Shown here in pieces: positions 1 to 6,799 of a stretch of 15,036 bases of DNA (positions are counted from its first letter, which is position 1; every line of letters begins with the position of its first letter). Both the position numbers and the translations under genes were made by a program. The DNA is from Thermoleophilaceae bacterium (lineage in GTDB: Bacteria; Actinomycetota; Thermoleophilia; Solirubrobacterales; Thermoleophilaceae): NCBI GenBank assembly GCA_013696905.1, contig JACCXP010000055.1, positions 1 to 15,036 on the forward strand. Direction: 5' to 3'. Under the pieces are notes generated by a model. That model did no database searches and was not told where the DNA came from. It saw only the letters and a program-made list of their open reading frames with translations.

Positions 1-234
1 GCCGGCCCGACGCCCGTGATCGACCGCTTCTACTTCCGCTCGATCTACTTCCGTGAGCCGAGCGGCGTGCTGTTCGAGATCGCCTCGCTCGGCCCGGGCT
101 TCGCCGTCGACGAGCCACTCGAGCAGCTCGGCGAGCGCCTGTCGCTGCCGCCCGACTACGAGCCGCTGCGCGAACGGCTCGAGGGCGTGCTGACGCCCCT
201 GCCCGACCCGCGTGCCGACTGGGCGCTCAGATGA
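1..234 (+). CDS. Ring-cleaving dioxygenase of the VOC/glyoxalase superfamily (MhqO-like), C-terminal fragment
   Basis: The gene enters from the left edge in frame 1; only the last 77 codons are present. The visible part reads [20 protein letters not shown], followed by a [14 protein letters not shown] segment and a proline-rich tail. This is the characteristic C-terminus of MhqO/YkcA-type ring-cleaving dioxygenases, in which the Glu of the VLFEI strand is a metal ligand of the final VOC beta-alpha-beta-beta-beta module. Known members are Fe(II) extradiol enzymes linked to hydroquinone and catechol resistance. The stop codon overlaps the next start (ATGA at 231-234), so the two genes are translationally coupled. 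The downstream quinone reductase supports a role in quinone/hydroquinone detoxification. The substrate is inferred, and the N-terminal metal-binding half cannot be seen. Confidence 0.85.
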   Translation, partial: AGPTPVIDRFYFRSIYFREPSGVLFEIASLGPGFAVDEPLEQLGERLSLPPDYEPLRERLEGVLTPLPDPRADWALR

Positions 235-1172
235 GCCCCGCGGTGCTCTCCGAGGTCCCCGAGGAGACCGGCTCGAGCGGCGCCTTCGAGCGCCAGGTCA
301 GCGCCTTTCGCGACCGCGTCAGCGCCGACGGCTCGACCGGCTTCCCGGCTGAGGCCGGCCGCTACCACCTCTACGTCTCGCTCGCCTGCCCGTGGGCCCA
401 TCGGGCGATCGTCGTGCGAGCGCTGAAGGGCCTCGAGGACGTCGTCTCGATGTCGGTCGTAGATCCGATCCGCGACGGCCGCGGCTGGGCCTTTCGCGAC
501 GTGCGCGGCGCGGAGCTCGACCCGGTCAACGGCTTCTCCTTCCTGTCCGAGGCCTACGCCGCAACCGACCCCGCCTTTGCCGGCCGCGTGAGCGTGCCGG
601 TGCTCTGGGACCGCGCGAGCGGGCGGATCGTGAACAACGAGTCGGCCGACGTGATCGTGATGCTGAACTCGGAGTGGGACGCGTTCGCGTGCGCCGGCGA
701 GGACCTCTACCCGCCGGATCTGCGCGCAGAGATCGACGCCGTCAACGAGCGCGTCTACGAGACCGTCAACAACGGCGTCTACCGCGCCGGCTTCGCGACC
801 ACCCAGGCGGCCTACGGCGAGGCCTTCATCGAGCTGTTCGACACGCTCGACTGGCTCGAGCGGCGCCTCGCCTCCCGCCGCTACCTCGTCGGCGAGCGCC
901 CCACTCTCGCCGACTGGCGCCTGTTCACGACGCTCGTGCGCTTCGACTCGGTCTACGCGGTTCACTTCAAGTGCAACAAGCGCCGGATCGTCGACTATCC
1001 GGCCCTGTGGGGGTTCCTGCGTGAGCTCTACCAGTGGCCGGGCATCGCGCAGACCGTCGACTTCGACCACATCAAGCGCCATTACTACAAGACTCACCAG
1101 GCGCTCAACCCGAGTGGGATCGTGCCGCTCGGCCCCGCGCTCGACATCGACGCGCCTCACGGGCGCGGCTAG
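231..1172 (+). CDS. Glutathione S-transferase family protein, glutathionyl-hydroquinone reductase-like (YqjG/ECM4/PcpF family)
   Basis: The protein has 313 residues, close to the usual length of about 320. The N-terminal thioredoxin-like domain has the motif [16 protein letters not shown], with the catalytic Cys at about residue 53. The C-terminal helical domain carries family blocks [37 protein letters not shown] and [17 protein letters not shown]. These closely match E. coli YqjG and yeast ECM4, which use glutathione and the active-site Cys to reduce glutathionyl- or chloro-hydroquinone conjugates. It begins at the ATGA overlap with the upstream dioxygenase and has no strong Shine-Dalgarno sequence of its own, which fits coupling. 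Many actinobacteria use mycothiol rather than glutathione, so the thiol cosubstrate is uncertain. The TAG stop overlaps the stop of the convergent thiY gene in a shared CTAG (1169-1172). Confidence 0.93.
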   Translation: MSPAVLSEVPEETGSSGAFERQVSAFRDRVSADGSTGFPAEAGRYHLYVSLACPWAHRAIVVRALKGLEDVVSMSVVDPIRDGRGWAFRDVRGAELDPVNGFSFLSEAYAATDPAFAGRVSVPVLWDRASGRIVNNESADVIVMLNSEWDAFACAGEDLYPPDLRAEIDAVNERVYETVNNGVYRAGFATTQAAYGEAFIELFDTLDWLERRLASRRYLVGERPTLADWRLFTTLVRFDSVYAVHFKCNKRRIVDYPALWGFLRELYQWPGIAQTVDFDHIKRHYYKTHQALNPSGIVPLGPALDIDAPHGRG

Positions 1173-2161
1173 CGAGCCCGCGGCAGGTACTCGTTCGTGA
1201 AGGCGCCGTCTCCCGCCGGCTTCTTCAGCAGGCGCTGCTCGCTCATCCACTCGCCAAAGGCCCTCCACTCCTCGGGGTCCTGGTAGCCGTAGGGCTTCCC
1301 CCGCGGCGCGACGAACAGCGGCAGGGTCACCTTCACGACCTCGCGTTGGAGCTTCGGATCGAGGTCGCGGTTGGCTTCGAGCAGGCCCTGGACCGCTGCG
1401 TCCGGGTCACGCTCGAGGTCGGCGGTGCCACGCGCGAGTCCGGCCAGCAGCGAGCGGATCGCCGGGCCCTGCTCGCGCAGCGAGTCAACGTTTGCGACCA
1501 GCACCAGCTCGTCGTAGGTCGGCACGCCGACGTCATCCATGCGGATGATGCGCGGGTCCCTTCCCTGCAGCCGCAGCTCGGTGCCCTCGTAGTTCCAGTA
1601 CGCGCCGAGCACGGCGTCGACCCGGCCTGTCAGCAGGGCGGGCGTCAGCGAGAAGCCGACGTTGATCTCACGCGCGCGCTCGCGGCCGCTGCGCTCGAGG
1701 ATCGTCTGCAGATAGGCCGACTGGTAGTCGATGCCCGAGGTGCCGACACGCTTGCCGGCGAGATCCTCGGGGCCCTCGATGCCCGCCTCGGGCAGCGAGA
1801 TGATCGACGTGAGCGGGCGCTGCACGAGCGCTCCGACTGCCACCACGGGGAGCCCCTGGTCGCGCGCGCGCAGGACCTCCGGCTCGTAGGAGATCGCCAC
1901 GTCGACGCGCCCGGCGGCGACCTGCTTGAGCGGCGCGGCCGGGTCGGGCGGCTGGCGGACAGCCACCTCGACGCCCGCCCGCGCGAAGTGCCCGCCGGCC
2001 TCGGCGGCGTAGATGCCCGCGTGGTCGGCGTTCGGGAAGTAGTCGAGCATCAGCTCGAGCTTGCGCGGTGCGGCGCTTGCCTTGTCGTCGTCGTCTGCCC
2101 CTCCGCCACCGCAGCCCGCAAGCAGCGCCAGCGCGAGCAGGGCCGCCAGCCATCTGGTCAT
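1169..2161 (-). CDS. thiY: ABC transporter substrate-binding lipoprotein for a thiamine pyrimidine precursor (ThiY/NMT1-THI5 family)
   Basis: The protein has 330 residues and a clear lipoprotein signal: [17 protein letters not shown], with the lipobox Cys at residue 17, then a Gly/Asp-rich linker. The mature part has NMT1/THI5-like blocks: LMLDYFPNADHAGIYAA, GHFARAGVEV, VAAGRVDVAISYEPEVL and DLAGKRVGTSGIDYQSAYL. Homologues bind formylaminopyrimidine or HMP outside the membrane. The ATG at 2161 is preferred because the signal peptide starts there and GGAGGAG lies 4-5 bases upstream (about 2166-2172); a longer frame to 2185 adds residues that spoil the signal. The ATG overlaps the permease stop (ATGA, 2158-2161). 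It is the last gene of a TPP-riboswitch-controlled thiZ-thiX-thiY operon, which strongly supports a thiamine-precursor role. The exact ligand is inferred. Confidence 0.9.
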   Translation of the reverse strand: MTRWLAALLALALLAGCGGGGADDDDKASAAPRKLELMLDYFPNADHAGIYAAEAGGHFARAGVEVAVRQPPDPAAPLKQVAAGRVDVAISYEPEVLRARDQGLPVVAVGALVQRPLTSIISLPEAGIEGPEDLAGKRVGTSGIDYQSAYLQTILERSGRERAREINVGFSLTPALLTGRVDAVLGAYWNYEGTELRLQGRDPRIIRMDDVGVPTYDELVLVANVDSLREQGPAIRSLLAGLARGTADLERDPDAAVQGLLEANRDLDPKLQREVVKVTLPLFVAPRGKPYGYQDPEEWRAFGEWMSEQRLLKKPAGDGAFTNEYLPRAR

Positions 2162-2910
2162 GTAGCTCCTCCATGTCGTTTCCACGGCACGGCTGCGCGC
2201 TCGGCCAGCGACACCGCCGCGAACAACGCCAGCGCCATCACGGTCAGCAGCACCACGCCTGCGTACACGCGCGGCGTCTGCAGCTGGTTGTTGCCGAGCA
2301 GCACGAGGCGCCCGAGCCCAGCCTCAGCCCCCGCCCACTCGCCGAACACCGCCCCGATCACGGACACCGAGGCGGCCACGCGCAGCCCCGAGAAGAGCGA
2401 CGGCAGCGAGGCCGGCAGCTCGACCTTGCGCAGCGTCATGAGGCGCGATGCTCCGAGCGAGCGCATCAGCTTGATCAGTTCCGGCTCGACCGAGCGCAGG
2501 CCGTCGAGCAGGTTGACGGTGATCGGGAAGAAGCAGATCAGCGCGACGATCGCGAGCTTCGGGCCGATGCCGTAGTCGAATGCGAGCACGAACAGCGGCG
2601 CGAGCACGACGAGCGGGATCGCCTGCGAGGCCACGAGCAGCGGGTAGGCGGCGTCCCGCAACGGGCGCACGAGGTGCATCGCGACGGCGGCCAGCGCCCC
2701 GCCGACGACCGCGATCGCGAGGCCGAGCAGCGTCTCCACGAGCGTGATCCAGGCGTTCTCCATCAGCAGCGTCCAGTCCGCGCGCAGGGCGCCGGCCGCC
2801 TCGAGCGGCGAGGCGAGCGTGAGGTCGTCGACGGCCGCGAGCGAGGCGACGCCCTGCCACGCGCCGAGCGCCGCGAGCAGCAGCGCGAGCGACGGCCCGA
2901 AGCGCCTCAC
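2158..2910 (-). CDS. thiX: ABC transporter permease of the thiamine-precursor importer (BPD-type inner-membrane component)
   Basis: The protein has about 250 residues with five or six hydrophobic segments, for example [15 protein letters not shown] near the N-terminus, [19 protein letters not shown] and [17 protein letters not shown]. The cytoplasmic EAA loop, which docks on the ATPase, is visible as [20 protein letters not shown], followed by [12 protein letters not shown]. This architecture is that of ThiX/SsuC/TauC-type permeases. The chosen GTG at 2910 overlaps the ATPase stop (GTGA, 2907-2910); a second GTG at 2913 is equally possible. The open frame extends to 3396 but that part is only the shadow of thiZ. 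It lies between thiZ and thiY with overlaps on both sides, so all three subunits should be made together. It sits in the cytoplasmic membrane. Confidence 0.88.
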   Translation of the reverse strand: MRRFGPSLALLLAALGAWQGVASLAAVDDLTLASPLEAAGALRADWTLLMENAWITLVETLLGLAIAVVGGALAAVAMHLVRPLRDAAYPLLVASQAIPLVVLAPLFVLAFDYGIGPKLAIVALICFFPITVNLLDGLRSVEPELIKLMRSLGASRLMTLRKVELPASLPSLFSGLRVAASVSVIGAVFGEWAGAEAGLGRLVLLGNNQLQTPRVYAGVVLLTVMALALFAAVSLAERAAVPWKRHGGAT

Positions 2911-3713
2911 CACGCGAGCGCCTCGAGCGCGCGCTGGCGGAGCGCGCTGAACGCGGGGTCGGTCACGACGTCGCGACGCGGTCGAGGTCGCCGGAGCTCG
3001 ACCGCGATCTCGGCGACCACGCGACCGGGCCGTGCCGAGAGCACCACCACGCGGTCGCCCAGGTAGAGCGCCTCCTCGACGTCGTGGGTAACGAGCAGCA
3101 CCGTCCGCGGCTCCTCGGCCAGGATCGCCGCCAGCCACTCCTGCAGGCCGGCACGGGTGATCGAGTCGAGCGACGCGAACGGCTCGTCGAGCAGCAGCAC
3201 CTCGCGGCCCGCGAGCAGCGTGCGCGCAAACGCCACCCGCTGGCGCATGCCGCCCGACAGCTCGCCGGGCAGGGCGCGCTCGAAGCGCTCGAGGCCGAGC
3301 CGTGCGAACAGAGGCCGGGCGCGCCGGCGCGCCTGTGCGCGGCCGACGCCGCCGCACTCGAGCGCGAGCGCCGCGTTGTCGAGCGCGCTGCGCCACGGCA
3401 GCAGCCCGTCGCGCTGGGGCATGTAGGCGGTGCGCTCGAGCCGCCCGGCGGGGGCGCCTGAGCCCGCCACGCGCACGGCGCCCGAGTCGGGCTCCTGGAG
3501 TCCGGCCGCGAGCTCGAGCAGCGTCGACTTGCCGCAGCCGGAGGGCCCGACCACCGACACGACCTCGTCATTGCCTATGCGCAGGTCGAGGTCCTCGAGC
3601 GCCGCCGTATCCCCGCGACGGGAGCTGTAGTGGCGGCCGACGCCCTCGAACGCCACGCCCTCCCGCGCCAGGGAAGGAGGCTCGGATCGCAGAGCCTCGA
3701 GCTTCGTCGTCAC
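2907..3713 (-). CDS. thiZ: ABC transporter ATP-binding protein of the thiamine-precursor importer
   Basis: The protein has about 268 residues and is a complete ABC ATPase. Numbering from the chosen start: Walker [10 protein letters not shown] at about 56-64, Q-loop [10 protein letters not shown] near residue 100, signature LSGGMRQR at about 152-159, Walker B VLLLDEPF at about 172-179, and H-loop THD near residue 210. It is of the nitrate/sulfonate/taurine/ThiZ type. A TTG at 3719 opens the frame, but the conserved riboswitch end GGGAG (3720-3724) touches it. GTG at 3713 lies 6 bases after GGGAG and is the better start. It is the first gene behind the TPP riboswitch and overlaps thiX by four bases. 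Thiamine diphosphate should repress it; the start choice is an inference. Confidence 0.9.
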   Translation of the reverse strand: MTTKLEALRSEPPSLAREGVAFEGVGRHYSSRRGDTAALEDLDLRIGNDEVVSVVGPSGCGKSTLLELAAGLQEPDSGAVRVAGSGAPAGRLERTAYMPQRDGLLPWRSALDNAALALECGGVGRAQARRRARPLFARLGLERFERALPGELSGGMRQRVAFARTLLAGREVLLLDEPFASLDSITRAGLQEWLAAILAEEPRTVLLVTHDVEEALYLGDRVVVLSARPGRVVAEIAVELRRPRPRRDVVTDPAFSALRQRALEALAW

Positions 3714-3717
3714 CGGC

Positions 3718-3828
3718 AACTCCCTTCGCGGGCATTACCCCACAGGTTCGAAGGGTCAGCGCCGGCCGACTCGGAGGTCGCGGGCGCTATCTCAGCCCGC
3801 CTCTACGCGAGCCCCCCTGTAAGTAGTC
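3718..3828 (-). promoter_or_regulatory. TPP riboswitch (THI element) controlling thiZXY
   Basis: Read on the minus strand, the conserved TPP aptamer is recognisable almost in full: a G-run (3817-3812), GGGCUGAGAUA with the CUGAGA pyrimidine-binding core (3795-3790), a P3 stem AGCGCC...GGCGCU, GACCCUU (3757-3751), GAACCUG (3749-3743), GGGUAAUGCC (about 3740-3731) and GCGAAGGGA (3729-3721). GACU at 3828-3825 can pair with AGUU at 3721-3718 to close P1, with one G-U pair. The 3' end GGGAG is also the best Shine-Dalgarno sequence for thiZ, so TPP binding should hide the ribosome site directly. No separate terminator or antiterminator is visible. It begins only about 10 bases after the stop of the VWA gene. 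Confidence 0.96.
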
Positions 3829-3838
3829 GCGGCGGAGA

Positions 3839-5218
3839 CTAGCGCGCAGCGACGCGCGGGTCGGCGAGGGCGTTCACGAACAGCTCGAGCTGGCGCGTCG
3901 TCCAGCACTCGAACACGCCGTCACACCACGGCGCGTAGGCGTCGATCACTGAGTCGCCGTAGTTCCAGTAGAGCCGTGGCTCCGGGTTCATCCAGAACAG
4001 GCGCCCGGCGCGCTCCGAGATCGCGGCAAGCGCATCCGCGCGCGGCTCGCGCCCGTTGGTGCGCGCGTCGCCGAGCACGATCACGGTCGAGCGCGGGGCG
4101 AGGTCATCGGACACCTGCACGAGGAACTCCGTCCAGACGCGCCCGTAGTCGGTGTAGCCCGAGACGTCGCTGACCCCTGCGTCGGCGGCGATCGCGCGCG
4201 AGACCGTGGCGAACGAGCGCTCGCGCTCGAAGAGCTCCGTCACCTCCGAGATCCGCTCCACGAACACGAAGGTGCGCAGCTTGCGAAACGAGTCGTGCAG
4301 CGCGTGCAGCACGGACAGGAAGAAGACGCTTGCGCTCGTCACGCTCGTCGAGACATCGCAGAGCACGAACAGCTCGGGCCGTCGCGGGCGGTGCGGACGG
4401 TGCTTGAGCCGAAGCGGCACGCCGCCGGTCTCGAGCGAGGCGCGCAGCGTGCGCCGCACGTCGACCACGCCTGAGCGACCGCGACCGCGCTGCTCGTGGC
4501 CCTGGCTCGCCAGCCGGCGCCTCAGCTGTGCGACGACGCGGTGGACGGCGGCGAGGTCCCCGAGCGGCGCGCTCGGGAGCGCGCGATCCCATTCGTGCAG
4601 GGAGCGTGCCGGCGGCAGCGCCCCGGTACGGTCGATCGCCCCGCGCTCGAGCTCGCGGCGAAGGTGGCGCTCGAACGGCTGGAGGCGCTCGGCCGAGGGC
4701 GCCCCCGGGTCGCCCGGCGCGGGCGACCGGCCCTCCTCGCCGGTGCGCAGCTCGAGTGCCCTGCGGATGCGTTGCAGGTCGACGCCGACCGCCTTCGACC
4801 CTTCGCCGGAGCGCGACAGGGCGGCGATCGCGAGGCGGGCCAGATCGCGCAGGGTGCCCGTGTCGGCGCCGTCCCTGAGCGCCGCCCGGATCCGCTCGCG
4901 GAGCTCCGCGAGGTCGAGGCGCTCGCCGCCCTCGAGCGGTCCTTCACTCGCGTCCTGCTCGATCGCCGCGCGCTCCACCGCTCGGAACAGGAAGCGCTCG
5001 AACACGAGCTCGAACCGGCGCCGGTCCTCGGGCGACTTCGCGAGCGTCGCGGCGAGAGCTTCGCGAAACCGCAGCGGATCGGTCCAGCTGACGGCGCCGA
5101 GCGCGTGCACGGCGTCGAGCAGCTCCGACGTCCCGAGCGCGACACCCTCCCGGCGCAACTCGTCCGCGAGCTCGAGCAGTCGCTCTGTCAGGCCGGACTG
5201 CTTCGGCACGGGTCGCAC
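3839..5218 (-). CDS. VWA domain-containing protein, CoxE-like
   Basis: The protein has 459 residues. The first 270 or so are helical and charged (LTERLLELADELRREGV, LRFREALAATLA), as in CoxE-type proteins. The C-terminal VWA domain has a complete MIDAS: DVSTS with Asp288, Ser290 and Ser292, then Thr356 in GYTDYGR and Asp384 in VLGDARTN. No signal peptide or membrane segment is seen, so it is probably cytosolic. CoxE proteins work with a MoxR/CoxD AAA ATPase in metalloenzyme or complex maturation; such an ATPase is at 9104-10006, four genes away, but no CO dehydrogenase genes are visible. The GTG start at 5218 follows GGAGG (5231-5235) by 12 bases; GTG at 5209 is an alternative. The longer open frame to 5410 overlaps the CGNR gene and is rejected. 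Its actual client is unknown. Confidence 0.88.
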   Translation of the reverse strand: MRPVPKQSGLTERLLELADELRREGVALGTSELLDAVHALGAVSWTDPLRFREALAATLAKSPEDRRRFELVFERFLFRAVERAAIEQDASEGPLEGGERLDLAELRERIRAALRDGADTGTLRDLARLAIAALSRSGEGSKAVGVDLQRIRRALELRTGEEGRSPAPGDPGAPSAERLQPFERHLRRELERGAIDRTGALPPARSLHEWDRALPSAPLGDLAAVHRVVAQLRRRLASQGHEQRGRGRSGVVDVRRTLRASLETGGVPLRLKHRPHRPRRPELFVLCDVSTSVTSASVFFLSVLHALHDSFRKLRTFVFVERISEVTELFERERSFATVSRAIAADAGVSDVSGYTDYGRVWTEFLVQVSDDLAPRSTVIVLGDARTNGREPRADALAAISERAGRLFWMNPEPRLYWNYGDSVIDAYAPWCDGVFECWTTRQLELFVNALADPRVAAR

Positions 5219-5225
5219 GCTAGAG

Positions 5226-5816
5226 CTAGGCCTCCGCCTGGCGGCGACGGTACGCCTCGGCCTTCGCGCGGTTGCCGCAGACGGCCATCTCGCACCACAC
5301 GCCGGAGTGGTTCTTCGTGTGGTCGTAGAACGCCCACGCGCAGGTCTCGCGCCGACAGGCCTTGAGGCGCGCCCAAGAGCCATCGGACATCGCCTCGGCG
5401 ACTCGCGCAAGGATCTGTCCGATCGCGCCGTCGACTCCCGCGGCGGCGGGTTCGAGCCGCGACGTGCCTCCAGGCGCGAACCGAAGCGCGAGGCCGGCGC
5501 GGCGGGCAGCCTGGTCGAGAGTCACCGGCGCGCGGGGGTCGAGCGCACCCCCGGCGTTCGCGACCAGCAGCGCGCGCAGCGCCTCACGCACGTCGATCGC
5601 CCGCCTCAAGTCGGGCTCGACGACATCGGCTCCCCGGCCGAGCAGGCCCACCTCGAGCAGCCAGGCCTTGAAGGCGGCCGGCGAGTCGAGCTCCTCCTCG
5701 TCGTCCTCGAGGTCGGCGGTGTTGACGAACGCCCGCACGAGCTCGAGCTCGTCGGGTGCCGTCTCTTTCTTCAAAGTAGCCACGTCACCACCGTATGCCA
5801 TTGACAGGTTATGCAT
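5226..5816 (-). CDS. CGNR zinc-finger protein (ABATE-type N-terminal domain)
   Basis: The protein has 196 residues. The N-terminal part (ELVRAFVNTADL, AFKAWLLEVGLL, AIDVREALRALL) resembles the stress-related ABATE domain. The C-terminus has the treble-clef CGNR motif, with Cys154, Cys159, Cys175 and Cys180 in RRETCAW.FYDHTKNHSGVWC and CGNRAKAEAYRRR. Proteins of this family are predicted DNA-binding regulators, mostly uncharacterised. The start is uncertain: ATG at 5816 has GAGG three bases upstream but lies inside the 14-bp palindrome; ATG at 5801 has no Shine-Dalgarno sequence, and GTG at 5783 is also possible. It is divergent from the 5864 gene, whose promoter overlaps its 5' end, so autoregulation or cross-regulation is plausible. 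The VWA gene starts 7 bases beyond its stop, suggesting one transcript. Confidence 0.9.
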   Translation of the reverse strand: MHNLSMAYGGDVATLKKETAPDELELVRAFVNTADLEDDEEELDSPAAFKAWLLEVGLLGRGADVVEPDLRRAIDVREALRALLVANAGGALDPRAPVTLDQAARRAGLALRFAPGGTSRLEPAAAGVDGAIGQILARVAEAMSDGSWARLKACRRETCAWAFYDHTKNHSGVWCEMAVCGNRAKAEAYRRRQAEA

Positions 5817-5829
5817 AACCCTCTAAAGT
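5801..5829 (+). promoter_or_regulatory. Sigma-70-like promoter for the 5864 gene
   Basis: A consensus TTGACA (5801-5806) is followed after exactly 17 bases by TAAAGT (5824-5829), which matches TATAAT at four positions. Transcription would start near 5836, giving a leader of under 30 bases before the ATG at 5864. Such a good match is striking in DNA this GC-rich. The local drop in GC between about 5760 and 5865 also supports a regulatory region. Confidence 0.75.
5807..5820. promoter_or_regulatory. Perfect 14-bp palindrome, probable operator in the promoter spacer
   Basis: GGTTATGCATAACC is identical to its reverse complement and fills most of the 17-base spacer between the -35 and -10 boxes. 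A protein bound there would block RNA polymerase on the plus strand and also cover the 5' end of the divergent CGNR gene. The CGNR protein itself is the natural candidate, but this rests only on adjacency. Confidence 0.6.
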
Positions 5830-5863
5830 GGTTTGAAAGTTACAGCGGACGACAGGAGAGGTC

Positions 5864-6346
5864 ATGCTTCCAACGACGTTCAGTGAGCTTGTGGCCGCGG
5901 AGCATCAGCGCACGTTGCGCGAGCAGGCCGCCGCGACGCGCCGGTCGCGGGCCGCGGCTCGGGCGCAGGAGGGCGTGCTCCAAGGCCTGCTTGGACGTCT
6001 GACGAGGCGGCACGCGGGGGCCGGGGCCTCTTCGCACGCGAGCGTGACCATCCATCTCGCCCGTCCCGGGGATCTGCCGCTGCTCAGGCGCCTCGCCGAG
6101 CTCGACTCGCGGCCGCTGCCCGAGGCGCCGCTGCTCGTCGGTGAGGTGGAGGGGATCCCCCGCGCCGCCCTCGGCCTTCGCTCGCGCGCAAGCGTCGCGA
6201 ATCCGTTCGAGCCCTCGGCATGGCTCGTGTCGCTGCTCGAGGTGCGCGCGTCGCAGCTCTGGCCCGAGCCGCCGGCGGGCGATGGCGGGACCGGCCTCGC
6301 GACCCGGACGGCGGCCCGCCGGCGAGAGCTGCGGGTGGCCTCGTGA
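5864..6346 (+). CDS. Hypothetical protein with a GNAT-like C-terminal segment
   Basis: The protein has 160 residues. The N-terminal 50 are basic, Ala/Arg-rich and probably helical (TFSELVAAEHQRTLREQ, RRSRAAARAQE). From about residue 61 it reads VTIHLARPGDLPLLRRLAEL, followed by LLVGEVEGIPRAALGL, then a variable segment and LVSLLEVRASQL. This looks like the first strands and helix of an acetyltransferase fold without the acetyl-CoA loop (Q/R-x-x-G-x-G/A) and is probably not catalytic. AGGAG stands 6-7 bases before the ATG, and the strong 5801-5829 promoter lies just upstream. The stop overlaps the cupin start (GTGA, 6343-6346), so the two proteins are co-translated. The function is unknown. 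Confidence 0.8.
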   Translation: MLPTTFSELVAAEHQRTLREQAAATRRSRAAARAQEGVLQGLLGRLTRRHAGAGASSHASVTIHLARPGDLPLLRRLAELDSRPLPEAPLLVGEVEGIPRAALGLRSRASVANPFEPSAWLVSLLEVRASQLWPEPPAGDGGTGLATRTAARRRELRVAS

Positions 6347-6771
6347 CCGGTCGCTCGGACGGCACGCCCGAGCAGCGGCTCTTCGGCGTCGCGAGGTTGG
6401 ACGAGATCGCGACCGTGCCCGACGGCGACCCCGTCGAGTGGAAGCCGGTGCGCCACCACTTCGGCATCGAGGCGTTCGGGGTCAACACCTTCGTCGCGCC
6501 GACCGAGGGCGAGCTGGTGATAGAGGACCATGACGAGGTCGGTCCGGACCACGAGGAGCTCTACTTCGTCGCGTCCGGCGGCGCCACGTTCCGGATCGGG
6601 GGCGAGGAGGTCGACGCGCCCGCAGGCACGTTCGTGTTCGTGCGCGACCCGTCGCTCGCGCGCCGCGCAGTGGCCCGCGCCGCAGGGACCACCGTGCTGG
6701 CGATCGGCGGCAAGCGGGGAGCTGCGTTCGTTCGCTCGCCCTGGGAGCGTCGCGAGCTCGGCGAGCTGTGA
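6343..6771 (+). CDS. Small cupin-domain protein
   Basis: The protein has 142 residues and a single cupin beta-barrel: FGIEAFGVNTFVAPTEGELV, then HDEVGPDHEELYFVASGGATF, then IGGEEVDAPAGTFVFVRDP and a final strand TTVLAIGG. The second block (HDEVGPDHEELYFV) resembles the metal-binding cupin motif 1; motif 2 has no clear histidine, so metal binding is uncertain. The GTG at 6343 is chosen because it overlaps the upstream stop (GTGA); the frame is open upstream to 6220 but that part is a shadow of the preceding gene. Substrate and role cannot be read from the sequence. The gene ends just before a strong hairpin at 6773-6799. Confidence 0.82.
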   Translation: MTGRSDGTPEQRLFGVARLDEIATVPDGDPVEWKPVRHHFGIEAFGVNTFVAPTEGELVIEDHDEVGPDHEELYFVASGGATFRIGGEEVDAPAGTFVFVRDPSLARRAVARAAGTTVLAIGGKRGAAFVRSPWERRELGEL

Positions 6772-6772
6772 G

Positions 6773-6799
6773 CGAGCCGGCGCTCCCCGCGCCGGCTCG
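6773..6799. terminator. Hairpin between convergent genes, probable bidirectional terminator
   Basis: A perfect 11-bp GC-rich stem (arm CGAGCCGGCGC at 6773-6783, complementary arm at 6789-6799) has a 5-base loop TCCCC. It occupies essentially the whole gap between the cupin stop (6771) and the stop of the convergent CHAD gene (6800-6802). There is no U-tract on either side, so termination would be of the U-poor type common in high-GC actinobacteria. Confidence 0.6.

Noticed and set aside
156..1268. 370-codon open frame on the minus strand
   Set aside because: Antisense to the quinone reductase gene, which has strong family motifs.
1034..2575. 513-codon open frame on the plus strand
   Set aside because: It spans the end of the quinone reductase, all of thiY and part of thiX in antisense and shows no domain.
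2911..3396. N-terminal extension of the permease frame up to 3396
   Set aside because: The extra residues are Arg/Ala-rich and opposite no homology; they overlap the well-defined thiZ gene.
5219..5410. N-terminal extension of the VWA frame up to 5410
   Set aside because: It overlaps the zinc-finger end of the CGNR gene and is basic and low-complexity; CoxE-like sequence starts near 5218.
4206..5804. 532-codon open frame on the plus strand
   Set aside because: Ser/Arg-rich translation lying opposite the VWA and CGNR genes, both of which have recognisable motifs.
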